Assembly: GCF_015706575.1 (NCBI RefSeq)
Contig: NW_024037073.1
Location: 25,278,622 to 25,342,621, forward strand
Direction of reading: 5' to 3'
Source of the DNA: Patiria miniata
Lineage: Eukaryota > Echinodermata > Asteroidea > Valvatida > Asterinidae
Length of the DNA stretch: 64,000 nt
Shown here: positions 1 to 9,195 of the stretch, one piece after another
Layout of the letters: each line of letters begins with the position of its first letter
Position numbering within the stretch: the stretch's first letter is position 1
Notes under the pieces: generated by a model
What the model was told of the DNA's origin: nothing
Databases searched by the model: none
Seen by the model: only the letters and a program-made list of their open reading frames with translations
Made by a program: the position numbers and the translations under genes

Positions 1-2618
1 TTGCAAAGCCAGACTTGCGTGGGGTAACAGTTATGAATGATTTTCCAATTGATTGAAAAGGACTTACTGTCTGGACAGCAATAGTTGAGCCTCTTCCATA
101 TTACATCCCAAACAAAGTTATGAGTGGGGAATTTGTTTTTCCAAAATGTCTCTGCTATGGGTGTAGTGAATTTTGTGTCAGTAAATTTCTTCCTTATGCG
201 CTTCATATTCATCTTAATTAGCTCATTTCGAACATCAATATTAATGTTACCAATCGTTTCTTTGGAAAGTTGTTTCCATTCCACGGGAAGGGAATTAATG
301 ACAATATAATATTCCAGTAAGTAGTTACCGTTGTTGCCAATGATTTGCCTAATCTGATCAGGGGTCATGAAATTACCGTGGTTGTCATAAAGATGATAAA
401 CGTAAATGACACCAGCTGAGATCCACTTTTTCAGAAAAATCGGTTTACCCTTGAATTTGACTGCATGGTTATTCCAAATTCTTTGCTTCGCAACTTCAGT
501 AATGTCTGCAGCCTCTGCCCGTGGGTTGACTTCCAGCCAAGACAAAATGATGTTCTTATAGAAGGGCGCAAGGTTATTCAGATCAGAACAGCAGAGCAAA
601 TCTTTGGCACTACAGTTACTGTGAAATACAGAGAGATCTGGACCAAGTTTATCAAATTCAAACAAAGCACAATTCTTCCAAGGAAGGATATCATCATTGG
701 CTAGTCTTTTTAACCATTTCAAATGCAAGGTGTTAATAACACTTTTCACATCAATCATATTCAAACCACCTTGGTCATATGCACCTACTATAGTGTTTCT
801 CTTAACCTTCTCGCTTCCACCCCAAACAAATTTGAAAATACATGAATTAACCTGCTTTTGAATAGACTCAGGAACAATGAGTGATAAAGCTGGGTAGAGA
901 ATCTGCGAGAAAAGCAATGATTTCACTATGATGATTTTACCTTTCATAGTAAGTTTTCTCATGGCCCACATTTTCAAAATTTTCCTCATTTTGGCTAGTC
1001 TCCGTGTCCACTTCTGCTCAATGTCTTGAGCTGGAGTGAAGCTAGAGAACACAATACCCAAGGTGGTGATTTCTGACTTCCAAATAACATCAATAGGGTG
1101 GTCCAGTCTTGTTCTATTTCTACCAATCCACATAGCCTCTGTCTTATTTTTGTTGAGTGACAGGCCTGACACAGATTCAAATTCTTCTAAAATACTAAAT
1201 ACAGGACTAAAAGAATTATCATTACCGAGAAAAAGTGTCATATCATCTGCGTACTGAGTGAGGGTGACTGTATTGATAGGATAATCCCTCTTTGGCAATG
1301 AAATACCTGTAATTAATGGACTCTGCTTGATCTTAGCCACTAATATTTCCACACCAAGTATAAAGAGTAAAGGCGGGAGTGGACAGCCTTGCCGTACTCC
1401 TCTGTGGAGATTGAAATAACCTGAGACCCATCCATTATTGATGATACAGCTCATGGAATCATTGTACACAGTACTAGTCCACTTTCTCAAGGAAGGGCCA
1501 AAGTTCATGTACTTCAGGACTCTCATTAAGTACTTCCTATCAATACAGCCAAAAGCCTTTTTAAAATCCAATGAAAGCATGAAACCTGGAATGTTACACT
1601 TTTCACACTGGCGAATAATGTCTTCCATGAGTCTGATGTTTTCGCCAATGAATCGACCTTTCATGAATCCCGTTTGGTCTGGGCTAATAAGTGAAGGTAG
1701 AACATGGCGAATTCTTGATGCAAGGACTCTTGTGGCTATCTTATACATGTAATCAATATTCAGAAGCGAAATCGGTCTCCAATTGTTTAGTGAACGTACA
1801 TCCCCTTTCCCTTTGTACAACAATGAGATTAATCCCCTCTTCTGCGACACTGACAGTTCTCCATTGTCATAGGCTTCATTTAAACTGTCAACAACAATTG
1901 GCCCAATCACGTTCCAGAAGGTGACATAGAATTCCTTTGTAAGGCCATCCAGCCCAGGGCTCTTGTCATTGGCCATTTCCCCCAAGGCATCAGTACACTC
2001 ATCAAGCATAATTTTGCCCTCACAAGTAAGTTTTTCATCCTCAGAGAGGTGTTCTATGTCACAATCATTCACGAATTCAGCAAATTTTAAGTCAACATCT
2101 TTGACAATTGGTGAATACAGACGTTCATAGAATTTGACCTGTTCTTCTAAAATATCATCCTGATCTTGGAATTGCACACCTTGGTCATTCACCAGAGTGC
2201 AAAAACTTCTGCGTTTGGCATTACACTTTTCCAGGTTCAAAAAATATTTTGTATTTTTTTCTCCTTCCTCAAACCATCTCGTCTTAGATCTTATTCTAGC
2301 CCCTTTTGACTCATATTCAGATGCAACATTATACTCCAGATTGAGCTTGTCAAATGTACTGAGATTCTGAGGCGAGGGATTATCTGACAGGTTTTTACAG
2401 CTCTGAAAAAGTTTCTGCTCCAGAAATTTTAACCTATTCTTGCGCAGCATTTGTTTCTCTCTGCAAAACTGGATTGTGAAACTGCGAATCTTGTTTTGAC
2501 AGAAATCCCAGAATATCCTCTTCGACAGTTCATGCTTCAAGCTCAAACTAGAGATGTCATCCAAGAGTTGTTGGATACATGTGATATATCGGGTGTCCTC
2601 TAAAACGCTGTTATTCAT
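1..2618 (-). CDS. LINE ORF2 reverse transcriptase (partial, open to the window edge)
   Basis: Reading from 2618 down to base 1 gives about 872 codons with no stop; the frame leaves the window. In order the protein carries a linker with GARIRSKTRWFEEGEKNTKY (about residues 106-125), the RT palm and fingers (NDKSPGLDG ~217, NNWRPISLLN ~278, DQTGFMKGR ~314, LDFKKAF ~350, GVRQGCPL ~407, YADD ~456-459) and a thumb/connection region with FVWGG. The catalytic aspartates in LDF and YADD are present. Its C-terminal half stays in frame where copy B is shifted, so this is the better copy of the reading frame. The N-terminal endonuclease is missing. The product would copy element RNA into DNA at a nicked target. 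Confidence 0.85.
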   Translation of the reverse strand, partial: MNNSVLEDTRYITCIQQLLDDISSLSLKHELSKRIFWDFCQNKIRSFTIQFCREKQMLRKNRLKFLEQKLFQSCKNLSDNPSPQNLSTFDKLNLEYNVASEYESKGARIRSKTRWFEEGEKNTKYFLNLEKCNAKRRSFCTLVNDQGVQFQDQDDILEEQVKFYERLYSPIVKDVDLKFAEFVNDCDIEHLSEDEKLTCEGKIMLDECTDALGEMANDKSPGLDGLTKEFYVTFWNVIGPIVVDSLNEAYDNGELSVSQKRGLISLLYKGKGDVRSLNNWRPISLLNIDYMYKIATRVLASRIRHVLPSLISPDQTGFMKGRFIGENIRLMEDIIRQCEKCNIPGFMLSLDFKKAFGCIDRKYLMRVLKYMNFGPSLRKWTSTVYNDSMSCIINNGWVSGYFNLHRGVRQGCPLPPLLFILGVEILVAKIKQSPLITGISLPKRDYPINTVTLTQYADDMTLFLGNDNSFSPVFSILEEFESVSGLSLNKNKTEAMWIGRNRTRLDHPIDVIWKSEITTLGIVFSSFTPAQDIEQKWTRRLAKMRKILKMWAMRKLTMKGKIIIVKSLLFSQILYPALSLIVPESIQKQVNSCIFKFVWGGSEKVKRNTIVGAYDQGGLNMIDVKSVINTLHLKWLKRLANDDILPWKNCALFEFDKLGPDLSVFHSNCSAKDLLCCSDLNNLAPFYKNIILSWLEVNPRAEAADITEVAKQRIWNNHAVKFKGKPIFLKKWISAGVIYVYHLYDNHGNFMTPDQIRQIIGNNGNYLLEYYIVINSLPVEWKQLSKETIGNINIDVRNELIKMNMKRIRKKFTDTKFTTPIAETFWKNKFPTHNFVWDVIWKRLNYCCPDSKSFSINWKIIHNCYPTQVWLC

Positions 2619-2660
2619 TTTCCAGTAACCTGTTGTTGCTTAAGTTCAGTATTTCTGGAA
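1..2660 (-). mobile_element. L1/Tx1-type LINE, copy A, cut by window start
   Basis: Non-LTR retrotransposon on the minus strand. Its 3' end lies left of the window. The 5' side stops near 2660, just upstream of the ORF2 segment that begins with GYWKMNNS, a motif typical of the linker after the endonuclease in the Tx1/L1 group. No endonuclease domain is recognisable upstream, so the copy appears 5' truncated, which is usual for LINEs. Confidence 0.85.
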
Positions 2661-3283
2661 TCTCCCCTCACAAACGCACTTGCGCTAGGATTAGTTTGAC
2701 AGTGCTTGTATTGTTCTTGTTCATAGGGCTATCTAGCTCAATCTGCAAGTCTGGAAGTAACAGAACGAACCGACGAAGAAACAGGGCAAGAAATACAAAA
2801 AGTTGCTGGGTGCATAACCAAAAAGTCATCGCTATCAGGCCTCGATCTTTACCGCGGCCACCGCGACCAAAGGCCGCATGCCCTTCCAACTTGGCCGCAA
2901 TGCCCCTTCAAAAAATACACACGTCGCGGCCAACTTGGCCAGCGTGCCCTTTTGTCATGTTTGTATTTTACCTCTGCATGTCCCGTCATGACAATCACAC
3001 ATCACAGATATTGTGAAGAGGATCTGTGCATACAAACACCATTCAACAAATGTCTAGTCGCGGCGAAAATAATACACGTCTTTTAATAGTTATCGTTGTG
3101 GTATTCGTAACTACGTACACACGCGCGTCATCTCATACCCCCGGTACACCATAACCCAGCGCAGCCCTTCCCGATCTCCTGGCTATGGCCCAACATACGG
3201 CGCGGTGCCACTGTACGATGTACCGTACATTATGCACATTATGCCATTGCAACAACCGCTAACCGGAGCGTAATTATCATAAT
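2661..3283. other. No recognisable gene; GC-rich patch
   Basis: No coding or repeat structure could be supported apart from a short GC-rich patch with ccgcgg and ggccgc motifs at about 2848-2945. The matching part of copy B (36700-37324) carries an extra 8 bp ccgcggta unit, giving taccgcggtaccgcgg. Open frames here are short and look like chance. Confidence 0.5.
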
Positions 3284-3688
3284 ACACTAACCCTAACCCA
3301 CCTCACTCCTCCAAAATCCTCCTGGCGGTTTTGGAGGATTCTAGAGGATTGAGGATGAATGGTGATTGAAGCACATGAGGATTTTGGAGGATTGAGGATG
3401 AATGGTGATTGAAGCACAAGAGGATTTTGGAGGATTGAGGATGAATGCATTTTGAGGCAGGACTGTCTGATGATTTTGAAGGATTTGGAGTTGGTTATCC
3501 TTCATTTAAACACGAGTGCAAAATTTTGGGATGAGGAGGATTTTGGAGGATTGAGGATGAATGCATTTTGAGGCAGGACTGTCTGACAATTTTGAAAAAT
3601 TTAGACGGAGTTGTAAAAAATTTTGGAGGATTTTGGAGGATTGAGGATGGTTGTAAGCAACAAGGGCCTAGGGGGTTAGGGCTAATAT
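3284..3688. mobile_element. TIR element with telomere-like ends and G-rich minisatellite (copy A)
   Basis: The left end reads ctaaccctaaccc then cctccaaaatcctcc. The right end reads gaggattttggagg and, after about 30 bases, gggttagggcta, the inverted complement. Between them the unit gaggattttggaggattg with gaggatgaatg is repeated about six times with longer insertions. The inverted ends suggest a small non-autonomous DNA element whose core expanded as a minisatellite. No clear target-site duplication was found. Confidence 0.55.
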
Positions 3689-4734
3689 ATTCAACTACCA
3701 GGAAAACCTTGGCGTTGATTGGTCAATATTGCAACGTTAATATCACATGTATTTTCACGTGACTGACATATTGTGCGGGCAAGTTGTCAAGTTGATGATT
3801 GCAGTGAAATCTGTTCAATGACGTGTTTGTTTTCAATCAATTTTTTAGAACATTTTTATGTCTTTCTGCACCACGAAAGGTACAGAAAATAGCCCCAAAA
3901 ATGTTAACACAAATGGTGTAAGGCCGACACGATACTTAAAAAATGGAGGAATCGCCGCAGTGGACAAGTGACTGTCGTCATGTTTACCGCATGCCACGCC
4001 TGCTAACAGTGCTATTTGGGTGCCTAAGTTTGAAGATTCCAGATCAACATTAGTCAATGTTATCTTACAGAAACATCAACTGTATTATTTTAACTGTATG
4101 ATATTACGAAGAAAGCGATTAATTTAAAAATTTGATCAGAACATTAAAAGCTACAAGCGATAAAGCGAAATCGGAAACGAAGCTCTTTGAACATGGTGTA
4201 CATTTGTACAAGAACTGAATACTCTTGATTGTTTATGTGACCTAGAAAATAGGCGTGTATACAATGGCTGTAAATAAATGTAAATTAAAGGTATTGAAAT
4301 GATTGACCTTGGTGCCCCCTTGAGTTGGCCTTGGTGCCCTGTGGAATTTTGATGAGGGCAAGGCCAAAGTGGCCTGCCCCTTTTTTGCCCAAGATCGAGG
4401 CCTGCACTATGCGAATGTGCAGGTCAAATAGGAGAAAATTTGAAACTGTCTTGTGGGCATGAAGTCCCCATGATTAGTGTCACATGTACAATCAGTAATC
4501 AAATTCCAGTAGGGCATCGAAACGGTTAATTACGGTTCTGCGTGATAGCTGATGTAGTACGGTTTTCGTCAAACAGAGTTTAGTAGAAGGAACAAATGTT
4601 GGAGCCAAAACAAAAGTGTGTTCTTCTAGACAGTACACGGAATGTTTCAGTCGCGCGTATTGAAATAGATTCGCTGTATTTTGTAGGAACCGTGAATGCA
4701 TAGTGTATGCCAAATCCCTTGTACGATATTATAG
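3689..4734. other. No recognisable feature
   Basis: About 1 kb of AT-rich sequence (37730-38760 in copy B) in which no conserved coding, RNA or repeat signature was seen. Short open frames on both strands have no recognisable content. Confidence 0.4.
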
Positions 4735-6600
4735 GGAAACATAACAGGTGTTAAAGACCCACGTGATCCTGATCCCAGTTGGTCAGGTAAACGAAATGAC
4801 ACACCGGAACAGAAATGCCAAAGCCCTCGCGACGAGAAAACAGCTGCAGTTGAGACAAGAGCGCAAAAGCTAAAGAAAGTCACGAACTTGCATCATCTTA
4901 AAGTTCCCGAAGTGCAAAATCTCTCGGAATCTCGTACGTAAATAATTAAATCGCAACATGAACATCCGTTGTTGGAAAAGCTATTGACCCTCGGGGAAAC
5001 ACGTCAAAGCCGACGAACGGGTAAGGAAAACGAAACTAGGTATTTCGTCTCGGACGGATTACTCTACCATGAATTCGCTTCACCGTCGACAGAAAAAATT
5101 GTGTAATCACACAGTTGGTACTCCCAAAGAAAATGCACTCAAAGGTATTGAAGCATGTACACAATTCCACCATGGCAGGGCATCTTGGTATCAAGAAAAC
5201 AAAAGACTGCGTACTTGCAAGGCGACATCAGAAGATACTGCGTTTCCTGTGACATATGCCAAAGAACGGTCGCGAAAGGTCGTGTCGGCACGGTTACTCT
5301 ACATGTAGGTAGAATACCTTTAATTGATACGCCGTTTAGACGAGTAGCCGTAGACTTGATAGGACCAATTCACATTCTGACTTTGGTCGACTATGCAACG
5401 CGCTATTCGGAAGCCGTAGCCCTATTGAAACAGAACGCGTAATGGAAGCGTTGTTTGAAATCTTCACTCCAATGATCTAAATGAAATGCTATCAGGTATG
5501 GGCGCACAATTCACCTCCGATCTAATAAAAGAAATACGCAGACTTATGTCAATGAAACAACTGCAAACTACACCCTACCATCCAATCTGTAATGGACTGT
5601 TAAGGCGCATGTGCAGTGAGAGACCGCGTGATTGGGATCGGTATATCCCTGAGCTGTTGTTCGCATATTGAGAATCTCCGCAAGAGAGCACAGGCTACTC
5701 TCCCTTTGAGCTCATGTACAGTACGGTTGTTCAGTACGAGGTCCTCTTACTATCCTCAGAGAGTTATGGACTGGAGAAAAATTAGATAAAGAGGTAAAGA
5801 CAACTTACCAGTATGTCATAGACTTGTGTGAACGGCTAGAGTCTACTTGCGAACTAGCTTGAGAAGAACTCGCGAAGTCCAGTACTAGCTATAAGAAATA
5901 CTACGACGCGCGTACTTGAGATCAAAAGTTTGATACCGGTCCCCAAGTATTAGTTGTCCTGCCAACTGACGCGAACAAATGACTCATGCAATGGAAAGGG
6001 CCATTTCCTGTATTACGGAAAGTTGCACAACACGACAACTGTATTGAGATGAACAGTAAGCCACACACATTTCACGCAAATCTCCTCAAAAAGTACATAG
6101 TTCGATTCACTCTGTTACCTTTCAGAACGGTAAATGCACCGGCTACTTTCATACGCATGATGAGAAAATTGCTGGAAAACATACAGCATGTCGTGAATTT
6201 CATTGATGATATTCTAATATATCGAAACAATTCAAGATGTTTTGAACCCCTTGCGCAAGGCAAATTATGGCCGGATATGATTTCCTTGATTTTCTAGGGC
6301 ACATTGTAGGAAACGGTGTTGTAAAGCCACAGACGGAAAAGATCACAAAAATCCTGAATGCATCTTGTCCACGAATGAAAAAGGAAGTTCGATCACTTAT
6401 AAGCCTTGTTAATTACTATTGCAAATTCATTCCGAACTTTTCCGATCTGACTAAGAAAGGAAAACCAAATCATGTGAAATGGGAAGAGGCACAGGAACAT
6501 GCATTGAGCACGCTGAAAGCGCCACTTGTATCTGCGCCCATCATGCATCTGCCAGATCACAGCAAATCTTACATTCTTGGTTCAGAAATACTTGAAAATG
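4735..6600 (+). mobile_element. Ty3/gypsy-like retrotransposon pol fossil (copy A)
   Basis: Broken remnant of a Ty3/gypsy-type LTR element. Parts in order: a stretch with an ETRAQ motif of the kind seen ahead of integrase (~4735-4935), the integrase zinc-binding region and core (~5100-5680), the integrase C-terminal side (~5980-6110), then part of reverse transcriptase including the FIDDILIY block and the following connection region (~6112-6590). Integrase lies before RT, the reverse of ordinary Ty3/gypsy order. No LTRs were found. It carries several breaks, roughly five to ten, and looks old. Confidence 0.8.
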
Positions 6601-7415
6601 ATCGTCTAGGCAAATGGATTACAAAACTGCATACTTATGTACACGTTAAATGTTACTTGAATGAGGTTTTTGTGTGCGTTTCAATGAGCAAGTTTGTTTT
6701 TAAGCTTTGTCTGTGTGAAAATATACATGAGTTGGCACAAACATCTACATTTGTACATTTGTACAGTATAACCCTACATTTTCCACTGCAGATATTTAAA
6801 GTGTTTGAAACAGATTTTGAGGTTTTTAGTTGATGAAGGGTTACGATGCTCCAGGCTTTAAAATACTTTTAAGAAAGTGCCAAGTTCCATATTCATGAGC
6901 AATACAGTGATGTCATGAGCTGGAACTTCAGTGTCACTGCTGTTTAAGGACGGAAAGTTACAAAGTGTTCTGGTTGAGGTTGATGTGACTGTTTGTTCAT
7001 TGTGCACGAGGCACAGGCAGTCAGTCAGATACTTTAACAACACACTGCAATGCAATGAATTTTAGTTTCACAAGTTACACAGAAAATCACAAAGCTGTAA
7101 ATGTAAAATACCTAAAGCGATATCACAGCAACGGAAGAAACAACTATTAAAGTGTACGGGCATTGTAAAAAGTGCACTGGAAAAAAGATTACAACTTTCT
7201 ACATGTACATGCAGTTTACCATTACTTTCATATAGACATGAGGCTAGGATATTTCCAGGTTTTAGTGAAATTCATCCAATTGCCTTTAAATTCTGTTAAA
7301 CAAAATTACAAAAAGACCCTGAGAAATCTTCACCATGGAAAACATTATAAACTCTTAACAGAGCACAAACTGTATTATCATTATCGAGAGTTGAAAGCAT
7401 AGAGAGCAAACTCAC
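6601..7415. other. Intronic or intergenic sequence, nothing recognised
   Basis: AT-rich sequence between the gypsy fossil and the TRMT2A-like exon (40641-41455 in copy B). No domain, RNA or repeat signature was identified. The next downstream exons of the TRMT2A-like gene would be expected on this side but were not found. Confidence 0.4.
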
Positions 7416-7573
7416 CGCAAATCCAAAATATCTTGGGAGGTTTTGGATCTCAATCTTGAAGATCTCTGAGGTGAAGTGCTGTTGCGTCAGATAGTGATAA
7501 GGATCCGTCATGGCAGCCCCAGTCACCGGTACGTCAGAGGTGCTGGTGGAATGGTTATCTTGTGGGTCAAGAC
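7416..7573 (-). CDS. TRMT2A: TRMT2A-like tRNA methyltransferase, exon 2 (copy A)
   Basis: On the minus strand a 158-base exon runs from an acceptor (tgcatcag) to a donor (gtgag). Joined to exon 1 at phase 1 it reads GLDPQDNHST, then DPYHYLTQQHFTSEIFKIEI and QNLPRYFGFA. The block FTSEIFKIEIQNLPR closely resembles the human TRMT2A segment FTSEIFKLELQNVPR, as I remember it, which lies at the start of the RNA-recognition domain. TRMT2A is the uracil-5 methyltransferase that makes m5U54 in cytosolic tRNA. The exon ends in phase 0. The RRM body and the catalytic domain are not in this window, so the gene is incomplete here. Confidence 0.75.
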
Positions 7574-8103
7574 CTGATGCACAAAAACAAACAAATTAAA
7601 AGACCACCTCCAATCAGAGAAAATAAGTTTACTTTGATTTTTTTTTAGGCATGAGATATTTGTAAGTTTAATTATGAGTTTTTAAGTGAGACACTGCACA
7701 ACAAAATCAGTTCACACTGACAAACAGATCAATGAATTGCAAATTTTGAATAAGAAACATCCCAAAGTTGAATACTGTTAATATAGATGTACAACAATTG
7801 TACACAGTACCTGAAAAAAGATTAATGCTTTAAAATATGAACCTCATTGTAAAGTTTGAGATAAACCTATATATAAATATCTTTATTTGGACGGTTCCCA
7901 AAAATGACCAATTTCTAAAAGCTGCTGTTTTTGTGTGCGTAATTCAAAACTGCCAAGCACAAATAATGCTATGTACTATCACCATTCTGGTATTTGAACT
8001 AGTATGCTTTTCTGATACTTGATACTTTATTGATGCCTCATAATATTGTGATATATTTATTTGCCTTTTTTAATGGGCTTTGTATTAATCAACAAAAGAA
8101 TGA
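7574..8103. other. Intron sequence, nothing recognised
   Basis: AT-rich part of the TRMT2A-like intron 1. No repeat family or coding signature was seen before the SINE relic that starts near 8104. Confidence 0.4.
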
Positions 8104-8190
8104 ATCAAATTAGGTTTCCCCCTGCACCGACGTATAAACACTGTATACTCAGTGTGGTACCTCCCGAGTGAAATTTGGAAAAAAATCACT
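8104..8190 (-). mobile_element. SINE 3' fragment (copy A)
   Basis: Matches, in reverse, the body of the SINE at 14920-15117: caaattaggtt, then gacgtataaacactgtatac, ctcagtgt, and acctcccgagtgaaa. The tRNA-like head is missing. It sits directly beside the TIR element that starts at 8214. Confidence 0.75.
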
Positions 8191-8213
8191 CACGACGCAA
8201 AATTCCATCTTAA

Positions 8214-9195
8214 GCCGTGTCCGCACTGGACTTTTTTTTTTGGAAGGTTTTACCGAGACGATGGTAAAATGAGAAATGGTCAAATGTGACCACTGTCTGC
8301 ACTTGGACTTTCGACACGGGGAATTTTACCCAGACCGTGTGGGAGAAGTGACCGAGCTGTCACAGTCACGTGCACAGGAAATAAAATGCCGATCACATTT
8401 TTTTTTCAGCCCCCGATAGGCACAGTATAATATTACACACACCATTAAAATGCACAATATAATCGTAACATACGATGTTATTTCATCTTGACACGATAAA
8501 TCTTGACGAAAATGCCTACTATTCTGATGCATTTGTGATGGACGACATCGAAGCCATGCGGCAGCAGTTCCATCGGTAATCGCTGGTTCCCACCGCATGC
8601 TAACAGAATCAAAGCTATGATGTACACTGTAGGACCGAAACCAGGGACTGCGGCCTACGTACGGTGCCATGCAGACTACACGGCGTAACAGGACGAAATT
8701 GGATCGTAGAAAATACAAAACAAACATTGGTGGAGAAAAGGAATAACTGCAAAGTATTTCCCAGAAGGTGATCTTGATATTTTCTGTGAATGTATTCTCC
8801 GTTAAAATATATTTATAACAAGATTTTAGCGCTCAGACTTGACACACCGCAGCGTACGTGTTTCCACAAAATGTTCGGCCACATCACGTGTGGGATCGTG
8901 CTGTTTCTGTATGCATGATACTCGCACTCGGGCCGGATGTCACTTTCCTGAGCCACTTTTACCGACTCGCACTGTCCGCACTGGACTTATCGTCTCGGGA
9001 AAAGTGACCTGGTCAATTTTCCTGGGCGCGTGGTCAGTTTTCCTGGGCAGCAGTTGGCCAGTAAAAGTAACCGTTGGACTCAGGAAAAGTAACTGAGAGG
9101 AAAACGTCCTAGGCTGTCCGCAATGGACTTAAAACAGGAAAAGTACCCATAGTCTCGGTAAGTTTGACCAAAAAAAAGTCCAGTGCGGACAGGGC
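8214..9195. mobile_element. TIR element with ends GCCxTGTCCGCACTGGAC (copy A)
   Basis: The left end gccgtgtccgcactggac and the right end gtccagtgcggacagggc are inverted repeats; a further match lies inside (ttttaccgagac against gtctcggtaagt). Variants of the motif, such as gtccgcactggactt and gtccgcaatggactt, recur inside near 8310, 8970 and 9115. It looks like a non-autonomous DNA transposon of about 0.98 kb. Open frames inside have no recognisable content. No clear target duplication was seen. Confidence 0.7.

Noticed and set aside
1036-1924. Plus-strand ORFs within the LINE
   Set aside because: They are antisense shadows of the reverse transcriptase frame.
2633-3016. 127-codon plus-strand ORF
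   Set aside because: It runs from LINE 5' flank into a GC-rich patch, differs between copies, and has no recognisable content.
3284-3300. True internal telomere repeat
   Set aside because: Only two taaccc units are present, and they form part of an inverted end.
8326-8727. 133-codon minus-strand ORF
   Set aside because: It lies inside the non-coding TIR element at 8214-9195 and shows no domain.
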